Positions 25,993 through 32,529 of a stretch of DNA of 32,529 nucleotides are shown here, in pieces. The position numbers and the translations under genes were made by a program. Within the stretch, counting starts at the first letter, position 1. Every line of letters starts with the position of its first letter. Origin of the DNA: Pigoraptor vietnamica (Eukaryota > Opisthokonta > Filasterea); NCBI GenBank assembly GCA_943704525.1, contig CALSCQ010000349.1, positions 1-32,529 of the forward strand. The letters run 5' to 3'. The notes below the pieces were generated by a model that worked only from the letters and a program-made list of their open reading frames with translations, ran no database searches and had not been told where the DNA came from.

Positions 25993-26475
25993 TTGCTGTT
26001 GTAGCATCTCATTGATCTTCTTCTTAGCCTCTGCTTCTTCCTCAGGAGTGAAGTCGTTCACGATGTGCAGAATCTCGCGCATTTCCTCCGTCGTCTTACC
26101 CTGTATCACCGACGCAATCTTGTTGATGATCTGGTCTTTCAGCTCCGTGCATTCAAGATAATTCGCCGCTTGAAGCGTTTCGTATGTCGTCTCAACGTTG
26201 GACCACAGCTTGGTCAGAAAGTCCTTGTTCCACGGAGAGTCTCCGTTGTTCTTTTCGTTCTTTTTGTCCGTCGCCCCATTTTCGATGGGCTGGTTGTTGA
26301 TCCACTCGCAGATGATGTGGAGGACCTCGCCGGTTACGTTTGGCAAGGGATAGCTGGTACAATCTGGCAGGTCGTCACAAAAGTTCTTGATGAGCCCACA
26401 CTTGCTTGTCCATCGGGCTTTGTCGCCGCTGATGGCAACGTCGTCGTTGCTAATCAGTGTGATTTGCTCAGCCAT
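25990..26475 (-). CDS. SKP1: SKP1 homologue
   Basis: The 161-residue protein starts MAEQITLISNDDVAIS and has the POZ-like fold, then a long charged linker (about 66-82) and the family's signature C-terminus: AANYLECTELKD, GKTTEEMREILHIVNDFTPEEEAEAKKK. Cellular SKP1 joins cullin-1 to F-box proteins in SCF ubiquitin ligases and is about 160 residues long. The canonical WC-x-x-C end is replaced by a Gln-rich tail (EMLQQQ), so contact with F-box proteins may differ. The internal ATG at 26475 was chosen since the promoter motif lies at 26528-26541 and an earlier ATG at 26532 falls inside it. It is divergent with the phosphoesterase gene. Confidence 0.93.
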   Translation of the reverse strand: MAEQITLISNDDVAISGDKARWTSKCGLIKNFCDDLPDCTSYPLPNVTGEVLHIICEWINNQPIENGATDKKNEKNNGDSPWNKDFLTKLWSNVETTYETLQAANYLECTELKDQIINKIASVIQGKTTEEMREILHIVNDFTPEEEAEAKKKINEMLQQQ

Positions 26476-26527
26476 TCTGAGGAAATTCGTTTGTAGTTTC
26501 AAGTTGTGAACATAGATATCAAACAAA

Positions 26528-26541
26528 TTCAATTTTTTCCC
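26528..26541 (-). promoter_or_regulatory. Early-type promoter motif of SKP1
   Basis: GGGAAAAAATTGAA on the minus strand, about 53 bases before the ATG at 26475; identical over 14 bases to the motif at 28387-28400. Confidence 0.7.
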
Positions 26542-26558
26542 ATACTAAATACATAGTT

Positions 26559-28010
26559 ATGGAGGCACTTCGATCATACAATATTGACCGTGGTTCGCAC
26601 CAGTCGGGAGGGGGGAGCCAACCGCCGGAAAAAAAACAGAGGGCAGTCCGGGTCAACATTGCGCCAATCAAAAACGGAAGGGCTGGTCCCGTCGTGCGCA
26701 TGAGCGAGGAGGAGGAGATTGCATATGTTAAAAAACTCGCAGATGACGAGGAAGAGCTGTTCACCGCTGATTGCGACTGCAAAAGGTTTGATTTTCTGGC
26801 AAGCGTCTTGGCCCCTAGGCGTCGAATAATTGCCATAGGAGACCTGCACGGGAACGTCATTGCCATGGTGCGGGCATTAATTTTGGGCAAACTGATAAAA
26901 GAAACACAGACACCTCCTCACATCAACGATAGCGACATTCGGATTTGGGGGGTGGAGGGGCCAATCCCGAAATCGATTTTGGACTTGTGCGGCAAGTACG
27001 AGTGGATTGGCGGGGACACTCTTGTCGTGCAGCTCGGTGACCAAATCGATTCAAGCCGAAACTTGGGAAAGGTCACGCCTGCTCAAAAGAAGGACGCATA
27101 CTCGGAACACCGACTTATGGGCGACCTGAAGTGCATGCTGTTTCTCAATTACCTGAATTGGGAGGCCAAGAAGGTTGGAGGAGAGATCCGCTGCCTTGTG
27201 GGAAACCATGAGAACAAGAACATAAACGGCCAGATGGAATACGCCGATCTTAAAGACGGCCAGTTCCAAGCCTATTACGGAGCTCGGGGCTTTACAGACG
27301 TTGGAACAGAGCAAGACGCAAGGGGGTTGGCGTTCACCAATCGAAAAAACCAGAAGCGCGGCCATCTGGGCGGCGAATTTTCGAAGATGCTCGCCTGCAA
27401 GCGACAAGCGATTCTAATAGTGGGAACCACCCTATTCTCGCACGCGGGGGTCATGCCAGAATTGGCCAAGGCTTACACTCCCGAAGACATCAACGGCGTG
27501 TACAGGCGGTGGGCGATCGGGGACGAGGCTGATAACTACGACAACTACCGCGCGATCTTCACAGAGGATGCATCGTCCCTGTTTTGGACGAGGCGCGTCA
27601 AACACATGCACCAACAACAAGAGGCGAAAAAACCGTCGACGAAGAAGTCGGCGAGGAATCTTTGTAGCAAAATTCTGAGAGACGTGTTCGAGCACTACGG
27701 CAAACACATCCGACAGTTCAAGGACCACTACCATCCCAACCAAGCGCCCGTAAGAATCAAGCGTGCAATCAACGGGCACAATGCGGAAGCTTCCATCATA
27801 CCAAAATGTAAAGTGAACAACATACACACCGTCATCAATATTGACAACATATGGTACCTGAAGGATCCGTCGCTGGACGATTTTCAGCAGCCATTGGAGA
27901 TACTGGAAATCCTCACGCCGCAGGACGAAAATGGAAAATTCCTCGAAGACAATAGCGTTGCGTCCATCATACGCGAGACCGAGCCGGAGTCGACTAGTAC
28001 AGAAATCTGA
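26559..28010 (+). CDS. PPP-like metallophosphoesterase
   Basis: The 483-residue protein has the full metal-site set of calcineurin-like/PPP phosphatases in order: GDLHG (94-98), LGDQIDS with Asp161, GNHEN with Asn216 and His217, SHAGV with His295, and NGHN with His407. The arrangement GDxHG / GDxxD / GNHE is that of protein Ser/Thr phosphatases and ApaH-like enzymes, although the DRG of PPP enzymes reads DSS. N-terminal residues 1-90 are charged and disordered. A substrate cannot be named: phosphoprotein or dinucleotide are both possible. Its TGA stop opens a hairpin repeat. Confidence 0.88.
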   Translation: MEALRSYNIDRGSHQSGGGSQPPEKKQRAVRVNIAPIKNGRAGPVVRMSEEEEIAYVKKLADDEEELFTADCDCKRFDFLASVLAPRRRIIAIGDLHGNVIAMVRALILGKLIKETQTPPHINDSDIRIWGVEGPIPKSILDLCGKYEWIGGDTLVVQLGDQIDSSRNLGKVTPAQKKDAYSEHRLMGDLKCMLFLNYLNWEAKKVGGEIRCLVGNHENKNINGQMEYADLKDGQFQAYYGARGFTDVGTEQDARGLAFTNRKNQKRGHLGGEFSKMLACKRQAILIVGTTLFSHAGVMPELAKAYTPEDINGVYRRWAIGDEADNYDNYRAIFTEDASSLFWTRRVKHMHQQQEAKKPSTKKSARNLCSKILRDVFEHYGKHIRQFKDHYHPNQAPVRIKRAINGHNAEASIIPKCKVNNIHTVINIDNIWYLKDPSLDDFQQPLEILEILTPQDENGKFLEDNSVASIIRETEPESTSTEI

Positions 28011-28030
28011 GCGTTCCGCCGCTCACCACG
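28008..28030 (+). terminator. Hairpin at the 3' end of the phosphoesterase gene
   Basis: The stop codon is the first triplet of TGAGCG-TTCCGC-CGCTCA, then CCACGG. It is the consensus form. Confidence 0.6.
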
Positions 28031-28049
28031 GTGTTTGTGTATGCGAGTA

Positions 28050-28196
28050 CGTGCGTTTGTGTGTTGTGCGTGTTTGTGCACGTTTGTGCGTGTTTGTGCG
28101 CGTTGTGCGTGTTTGTGCGTGTTTGTGCGCGTTGTGCGTGTTTGTGCGTGTTTGTGCGTGTTTGTGCGTGTTTGTGCGTGTTTGTGCGTGTTGTGC
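28050..28196 (+). repeat. Decamer microsatellite (GTGTTTGTGC)n
   Basis: About 145 bases of tandem GTGTTTGTGC with occasional 9-base units, beginning soon after the phosphoesterase hairpin. All frames are open in places, but no protein is likely. The plus strand is almost free of A. The next 130 bases hold no clear feature. Confidence 0.9.
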
Positions 28197-28328
28197 GGGG
28201 CCGGTCATTGACCTAGCAACATGATTTCTTGATCGATTATGCCTGCTATCATTATCTCTGGCGACGCGCACTGTTCGTTTACAAGGCTGGGGTCTGTCAT
28301 TATGGACTATTCAAAGTGAAGAAAAAAG

Positions 28329-28451
28329 ATGGGCGGTTGTTTTGCTTGCATAAACAGTGGCTGCAAATCGCACAACGAACGCTCTTGGGAAAAAATTGAA
28401 CCAGACGGTAAAACAACCGTGGTGAGCAGCGGAACTCACAACCGTTGGTGA
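28329..28451 (+). CDS. Possible 40-residue protein with an MGGCxxC start
   Basis: A short frame starts MGGCFACINSGCK, which fits N-myristoylation (Met-Gly) plus cysteines for palmitoylation, and ends at a TGA inside the hairpin array. It contains the promoter-like motif at 28387, which argues against it. Unrecognised and weakly supported. Confidence 0.25.
   Translation: MGGCFACINSGCKSHNERSWEKIEPDGKTTVVSSGTHNRW
28387..28400 (+). promoter_or_regulatory. Early-type promoter motif
   Basis: GGGAAAAAATTGAA, identical to the SKP1 motif. The next start is at 28519, about 119 bases away, but about 99 of those bases are the hairpin array. Confidence 0.6.
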
Positions 28452-28515
28452 GCGGCGGAACACTCATCCGTGGTGAGCGGCGGAACACTCATCCGTGGTG
28501 AGCGGCGGAACGCTC
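28417..28515 (+). repeat. Array of four hairpin repeats, 25-bp period
   Basis: Three 25-base copies (28441, 28466, 28491) follow a divergent first copy. Each reads CCGTGGTGAGCGGCGGAAC then ACTC or GCTC. The array lies directly before a gene start, between promoter motif and ATG. Confidence 0.9.
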
Positions 28516-28518
28516 AAA

Positions 28519-28779
28519 ATGTCAGACGCAGAGAGCTCTTTTCGAACATGGCAGCTTACCATTGCTGCAGAATGCGGTTTTCGCGTTAACGAGAACACGA
28601 GTACGTACCTGTTAGGCGATTTCGAAATGAAACCAGAAGAGTGGACCGACGCACTACGCAAACGTGCTACCCAGTACATCACGGCTCTTGTCGAAGAGCA
28701 GGGCATGGACTTTGTGCGTTGGGACTTCGGCCGTTCCCTGCGTTGGGCCGTGTCTTGGGCCGAAAATGGCAATGACTGA
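28519..28779 (+). CDS. Unknown protein, 86 residues
   Basis: The product (MSDAESSFRTWQLTIAAECG...) has mixed strands and helices and several Trp residues in the C-terminal part (VRWDFGRSLRWAVSWAE). The ATG at 28519 is four bases after the hairpin array. No domain is recognised. Codon use fits a gene and the promoter motif lies upstream. Confidence 0.55.
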   Translation: MSDAESSFRTWQLTIAAECGFRVNENTSTYLLGDFEMKPEEWTDALRKRATQYITALVEEQGMDFVRWDFGRSLRWAVSWAENGND

Positions 28780-28805
28780 TGTTGTACCGGCGAATATTGC
28801 AAACA

Positions 28806-28820
28806 GTAAAAAAATGAAAG
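28806..28820 (+). promoter_or_regulatory. Early-type promoter motif
   Basis: GTAAAAAAATGAAAG, about 50 bases before the ATG at 28867, with a hairpin repeat (28833-28850) in between. Confidence 0.5.
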
Positions 28821-28866
28821 AAAGCCGTAACGCCGTGGTGAGCGGCGGATCAATGTGGAACACACA

Positions 28867-29211
28867 ATGTGGAAATGCTCAGAGTGCGAACAGTGGTTTG
28901 ATACCCATGAGATGCCCGAAGACTTGCACGAACGATACTGCGGCTTGCCCCCGGATAAGGTGCCGACAAGCTGGCGCCAGCTGTTGACTCTATACGAGCA
29001 TCTACGTCGAGCCGCTTGCACATGTCCGCAGTTCACTCACGAATACCTCCAGGAGAGCGTTGCCAAATACATACAAGAGCGGCTCGAGCACATGAAAGGC
29101 TACGATGCTCGGTGCGGGCAACTGGTGATCAATTGCACGTGCAGTCATGATAGCATGCGATCAATTTTGACGAGCGAAGCGTTTTCAGAACTCGCAAATT
29201 GGCAGCAGTAG
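28867..29211 (+). CDS. Small zinc-finger protein, 114 residues
   Basis: It begins MWKCSECEQWFDTHEMPED and has a zinc-finger-like CxxC-x(12)-H-x(4)-C (first about 25 residues). Further Cys residues (ACTCPQF, NCTCSH) may form a second site. The rest is helical. It may bind nucleic acid or protein; no family is recognised. An earlier ATG at 28853 is in another frame. The stop is TAG, followed 18 bases later by a reverse MITE. Confidence 0.6.
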   Translation: MWKCSECEQWFDTHEMPEDLHERYCGLPPDKVPTSWRQLLTLYEHLRRAACTCPQFTHEYLQESVAKYIQERLEHMKGYDARCGQLVINCTCSHDSMRSILTSEAFSELANWQQ

Positions 29212-29228
29212 CTGTCGTCGCACTCTTT

Positions 29229-29309
29229 GAGTGTGTCCGCCGCTCACCACGGCGTCCCGCAGTGCGGCCCGAAGGGATCGGGGACAAGTCTATTTTTACG
29301 GACATGCTC
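29229..29309 (-). repeat. Short MITE abutting the transposon
   Basis: 81 bases from GAGTGTGTCC to GGACATGCTC with a CGCAGTGCGG palindrome and the inner ACAAGTC box. It lacks the inner GCGCTC hairpin. It shares its TTA (29310-29312) with the IS5-like element. Confidence 0.8.
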
Positions 29310-29312
29310 TTA

Positions 29313-30504
29313 GAGCATGTCCGCGAAAATTGACTTGTCCGCGCATGATAAAATTTGGCACAATGACCCTTCATAGATATAAAATATATTGCGCGGGAAA
29401 TTTTCGACGCACTGCCCATATAATTCTAACCGCCAGCTTGAAAATCCAAGCAACTCAGGTTGTTCCGTTGCAGTTCCTCAACAAGACCAGTAACATATGA
29501 TCGTTCCCGAGACAAGGTACGTAAGGGAGGCATGACAGGATTTAGTTATCTATTTGCCGCCGCTTGAAAATTGCCAAACAAATAGGCCTTGACGTTGTCA
29601 ATAAACAAAGCCATATGCACCCAGGCCTTGTATACATTAGTGTGCTTGGCAGTCCGAAGTCTGATTTCTCTGTGGCTTTTGACTCTCTGGTTTGTTCGCT
29701 CAATCTCTGCTCTAGCTTTTTTGAAAACGGCGTTGCTCGCGATAGCTTCGTTTTCTTGCACGTACTGGAGATTTGGGTTGCTCTTTCTGATTCGATGCTG
29801 AATCAGAGGAGTATATCCTCTGGCGTTGATGTTGCGTCGATTTGGTATACTGTCGTACCCTTTGTCCGCCACGAATACCATATTATTGTTTGGTAGTACG
29901 TCAGATTGGACGGAATTGAGCGTAGACTCGACAAGCGTCACATCGGAGACATTACTCGCAGCCACGACAACGCCAAGAGCGACGCCGTTTGTTGACGTCA
30001 GTATTGATAGCTTTGATCCACTTCGACCCCTATCGGTGGGATTTGGCCCTGCGTCTTCTTGGACGCCATTCAAACATTTGACCATTGTCGTGTCAATACA
30101 CAACGAAGACCAATCAATACGGCCGTGAATGTTCAGAATTGTGACGCTGTTCTCAAACAACCGCTGAAAGCAGCCAGACGCTGCCCACTTTGTGAAATAT
30201 TTGTGGAGAGTTGATTTCTGAAAGCCAAACAACTGCCTGTAACTGGCGGATGTCTGGCACTTGAGCAGTAGAGCTTTGACGATGTTCTTGAAGTCATTTT
30301 CGCGCCGAGCAAACGATTTGCGCTCAATGTCCTCTAGCACTGGTTTTATGCAAGTCCAGAAATTCTCAAAGAGCGGATCAATGAAGCATTGCCTACATTC
30401 ATTGATCGTCGCTGTGATTTTGAAATTTGCCATTGTTGCAAATCTCCCTGATGGAGGTATCACACAAAAAAATCGCGGACAATAACGATTATACGGACAC
30501 GCTC
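29313..30504 (-). mobile_element. IS5-like DNA transposon, apparently whole, 1192 bp
   Basis: Terminal inverted repeats start GAGCATGTCC and (on the other strand) GAGCGTGTCC, with similar inner parts ending TTGTCCGCG. The flanks are TTA and TAA. One transposase gene lies inside with intact key residues. The ends are shared with the MITEs of the window, so this is the likely source of their transposase. The unequal flanks may reflect recombination with the adjoining MITE. Confidence 0.85.
29546..30433 (-). CDS. DDE transposase, IS5 family
   Basis: The 295-residue protein catalyses cut-and-paste transposition. The N-terminal half resembles the IS5-type helix-turn-helix (FWTCIKPVLEDIERKSFARR; RQLFGFQKSTLHKYFTKW). 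The DDE core is intact: SLCIDTTMV, the DRGRSGSKLSIL signature, VFVADKGYDS and a C-terminal EIERTNQRVKSH. The family is mainly bacterial, but related elements occur in giant viruses and amoebae. The ATG at 30433 gives MANFKITATINE; nothing suggests decay. About 230 bases of 5' and 70 bases of 3' untranslated DNA separate it from the ends. Confidence 0.93.
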   Translation of the reverse strand: MANFKITATINECRQCFIDPLFENFWTCIKPVLEDIERKSFARRENDFKNIVKALLLKCQTSASYRQLFGFQKSTLHKYFTKWAASGCFQRLFENSVTILNIHGRIDWSSLCIDTTMVKCLNGVQEDAGPNPTDRGRSGSKLSILTSTNGVALGVVVAASNVSDVTLVESTLNSVQSDVLPNNNMVFVADKGYDSIPNRRNINARGYTPLIQHRIRKSNPNLQYVQENEAIASNAVFKKARAEIERTNQRVKSHREIRLRTAKHTNVYKAWVHMALFIDNVKAYLFGNFQAAANR

Positions 30505-30536
30505 TAAGCGTTCTAAAACTCAGAAGAAACGAACAA

Positions 30537-31550
30537 ATGCTGCCAAACGACTTGCTTATCAGTGAGTTGTATTACAAAGCAAATTCTGCCGACGCGACAG
30601 AACTTGCCCAGTGCTGCAGACGGCTTTTCGACGTTTACAATGAAAACGAGGAATACATTTCGTTCAAGAGGTGGGCGCTCCGAATCGAAGATGGTCGAAT
30701 ATACCCAAATGTCGACAAAGAAGCTGAAAAGGGGGATTTACGTCGAGTGAAACACCTGATCCAAACCGTTCCCCACGCGCTGTGGAGTGCAAAGGCTATT
30801 GAGTTGGCTGCGTGTTATGGCCACCTCCACGTTGTTCAGTGGCTCAACGAAGCTTGTCGCAAAGGTGCTTCATGTAATGTCCCAAAACCAGAATGTACCT
30901 GCGGTGCGATGGACTTGGCTGCGGCTAATGGGCATCTTGCCATCGTGCGGTGGCTTAGTGAACCGCACAGAGGGTTGTACTACATCAGCAATGGACTGGG
31001 CTGCGAGAAACGGACGTCTTGACATCGTGAAGTGGCTCAGCAAACATCGCACAGAGGGTTGTACTATATCTGCAATGGATTGGGCTGCGAGAAACGGACA
31101 TCTTGACGTTGTGCGGTGGCTCAACAAACATCGAACAGAGGGTTGCACTTCATACGCAATGAGTGCCGCTGCTGGGTACGGACATTTGGACGTCGTACAG
31201 TGGCTCCATGAACATCGCACCGAGGGTTGGACTATAAATACGATGTACTGGGCAGCGGTGAACGGACATCTTGACATCGTGCAGTGGCTCAACGAACATT
31301 GGACAAGAGGGTTGCACTGAGATCGCGCCGTCAATGCTGGCGCCCGAGCTGATGAACCACGGTGAGTGGCGGACGAACATGTCGTGCGTTGGCTCAGTGA
31401 ACATCACACAGAGGGCTGAACTAGGCTTGCAATAGACTGGGCTGCGGAGAGAGGTCATCTTGACGTCATGCAGCTCAGTAAACAGTGCACAAGAGGGTTG
31501 CTCTGCAAACACAATGGACCGGGCTGCGAGAAAGGGACGTCTTAGGTCTT
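30537..31550 (+). pseudogene. F-box-like/ankyrin-repeat gene, broken
   Basis: It begins at an ATG at 30537 with an F-box-like start (MLPNDLLISELYYKANSADATE...) followed by ankyrin repeats of the giant-virus type with the pattern A-x-x-GHLDVVxWLxEHRTEGC. Repeats are 84 bases (28 residues) long and highly alike (e.g. starts near 30964 and 31048). Several frames are used, so the gene looks broken, with a few breaks. A hairpin-repeat remnant lies within it near 31356-31378. Such proteins commonly target host proteins to SCF ligases. Confidence 0.7.
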
Positions 31551-31558
31551 ATGGCTAA

Positions 31559-31636
31559 GAGCGTGTCCCGCTTTGCGGCCCGAACGGATCCGTCGCTCAT
31601 CACAGTGTTCCAGCCATGTTGGCCCTTAGGGATCGG
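31559..31636 (-). repeat. MITE remnant
   Basis: TAA then GAGCGTGTCC, with a CGCTTTGCGGCCCG palindrome and TCGCTCATCACAGTG block. The far end is lost before the F-box gene promoter. Confidence 0.65.
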
Positions 31637-31665
31637 CAAATTAACGCAGTTCGATGAGTGAGGGT

Positions 31666-31680
31666 GGGAAAAAAATGAAA
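31666..31680 (+). promoter_or_regulatory. Early-type promoter motif
   Basis: GGGAAAAAAATGAAA, about 34 bases before the ATG at 31714. Confidence 0.55.
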
Positions 31681-31713
31681 TAAAGTGAACCTATTTCGAT
31701 TTCTGTAATCAGG

Positions 31714-32529
31714 ATGACCCAACGCACCAACCCACGCGGCGCGTCGGATTGCAATCAAATGGCATTGGCAAATATTCCAGTTGAAGTGTTCGAACAACAC
31801 ATCTACCCCTACCTGAATAATGACGACTTGGTCCAGCTCAGTCGTACCTCGTCATGGTTGCGTCGGCTCGTACGGCCCCTGTATGACGTATCAGGCAGTA
31901 GATTTGTTAAAGACGAAGCCTTTCGAAACGAAGTCCTCGGGGTTATTCAACGAGATCAAATCTGCATTTGGTTTCCTTACACCAACAACTTGACGAACAA
32001 AAATCAAGTGCACTTACACGAAATCTACAGCATTGACTTCTCAAACAACGCGGAGATCACAGACATTTCCGGGTTAAAAGGCATTTACAGGGTTAGGATA
32101 TTCAACTGTCCCAACATAAGCGACGTGTCCGCGTTGGGAAAATCGAACACAGTGAGCATCAGTCAATGTCCAAAAGTTGTTGATGTGTCGCCCCTAGCCA
32201 ACGTACAAAAGTTGTTTCTCGAAACCCTGGACGGCCTTCAAGATGTATCTTCGTTGGGTAGAGTCGACAGGTTAAAGATTTGGGACTGCCAGCGCATTGA
32301 AGATCTGTCGTCCCTAGGTACCGTCCGCAAACTGTGTTTCGAATGCACTTGCAGTGACTACTGCTATCGGAACTACACTGCTTTGGCAAATGTGCACACT
32401 TTGTGCATTAAGCAGTGCGCTGTTTACCATCAGCTCTTGCCGAAGTTCCGTTGTCATACTCTCAAATTCGTTGCATGTCAAAACATTGCGGACATTTCAA
32501 TAGCGAGCGAAGTGCATGCACTCACTCTA
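31714..32529 (+). CDS. F-box and leucine-rich-repeat protein, runs off the right edge
   Basis: 272 codons are open to the end of the window. Residues about 17-60 form an F-box (LANIPVEVFEQHIYPYLNNDDLVQLSRTS..W). From about 105 irregular leucine-rich repeats follow (DISGLKGI, DVSALGK, DVSPLANV, DVSSLGRV, DLSSLGTV), each about 20 residues. This design is that of SCF substrate receptors: the F-box binds SKP1 and the repeats bind a target. With the viral SKP1 and E2 it suggests a viral ubiquitin-targeting set. The C-terminal end is outside the window. Confidence 0.88.
   Translation, partial: MTQRTNPRGASDCNQMALANIPVEVFEQHIYPYLNNDDLVQLSRTSSWLRRLVRPLYDVSGSRFVKDEAFRNEVLGVIQRDQICIWFPYTNNLTNKNQVHLHEIYSIDFSNNAEITDISGLKGIYRVRIFNCPNISDVSALGKSNTVSISQCPKVVDVSPLANVQKLFLETLDGLQDVSSLGRVDRLKIWDCQRIEDLSSLGTVRKLCFECTCSDYCYRNYTALANVHTLCIKQCAVYHQLLPKFRCHTLKFVACQNIADISIASEVHALTL

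Noticed and set aside
28023-28271. Low-complexity frames rich in His/Thr or Cys/Val
   Set aside because: They are translations of the decamer microsatellite.
28417-28515. Possible CRISPR array
   Set aside because: The 25-base repeats are joined directly, with no unique spacers, and no cas genes are present.
1-32529. tRNA or rRNA genes
   Set aside because: No cloverleaf with an A/B-box pattern and no rRNA-like stretch was recognised by eye; a tRNA scan could settle this.

Overview
The window looks like a stretch of a nucleocytoplasmic large DNA virus (Nucleocytoviricota, a giant virus), either a free virus or a copy carried in a eukaryotic genome. The reasons are a double-jelly-roll major capsid protein, a D5-type primase/SF3 helicase, an NAD+-dependent DNA ligase without the zinc finger, a DUF5765-type membrane protein, and eukaryote-like ubiquitin genes (SKP1, F-box/LRR, UBE2Q-like E2, RING/U-box). 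Genes are intronless, on both strands and closely packed. An A-rich early-promoter-like motif (GGGAAAAAATTGAA / GGAAAAAATGAA) lies about 40-75 bases before many starts; it resembles the AAAATTGA early motif of mimivirus relatives and the poxvirus early core. I cannot assign a family; an Imitervirales-like virus is a guess based on the promoter and ligase.

Layout. 1-3.4 kb: the 5' end of an unknown leftward gene, a gene-poor stretch with GC-rich palindromes, a UBE2Q-like E2, an MscL-like two-helix membrane protein, and a broken gene. 3.7-9.6 kb: a 1321-residue capsid protein with a very large insertion in its first jelly roll, a broken capsid-like gene next to it, and small basic proteins. 10-15 kb: a 1370-residue RING/U-box + vWA + ankyrin + ADP-ribosyltransferase-like protein, an unknown gene and a broken HNH endonuclease. 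15.3-19.6 kb: a Tpt1/KptA RNA 2'-phosphotransferase, an unknown helical protein and two multipass membrane proteins. 19.6-25 kb: DNA ligase and D5 primase/helicase. 25-29.2 kb: a small membrane protein, a 56-residue Cys-tailed coiled-coil protein, SKP1, a PPP-like phosphoesterase and two small genes. 29.3-30.5 kb: an intact IS5-like transposon. 30.5-32.5 kb: a broken ankyrin gene and an F-box/LRR gene that runs off the edge.

The most unusual feature lies between the genes. Nearly every gap holds a short palindromic element. Complete copies are about 110-155 bp, begin GAGCRTGTCC and end GGACACGCTC, and three have matching TAA or TTA target duplications. Their ends match the IS5-like transposon at 29313-30504 (one mismatch in the first 32 bases for the copy at 25010), so they look like its non-autonomous MITEs. 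Part of the element, a hairpin TGAGCG-TTCCGC-CGCTCA followed by CCACGG, also occurs alone, directly at gene ends (its first three bases are the stop codon of seven reading frames) and, inverted, just before gene starts. A second layer of small GGATCC-containing palindromes is inserted inside the elements. This nested, gene-bordering repeat system is the best candidate here for something undescribed.
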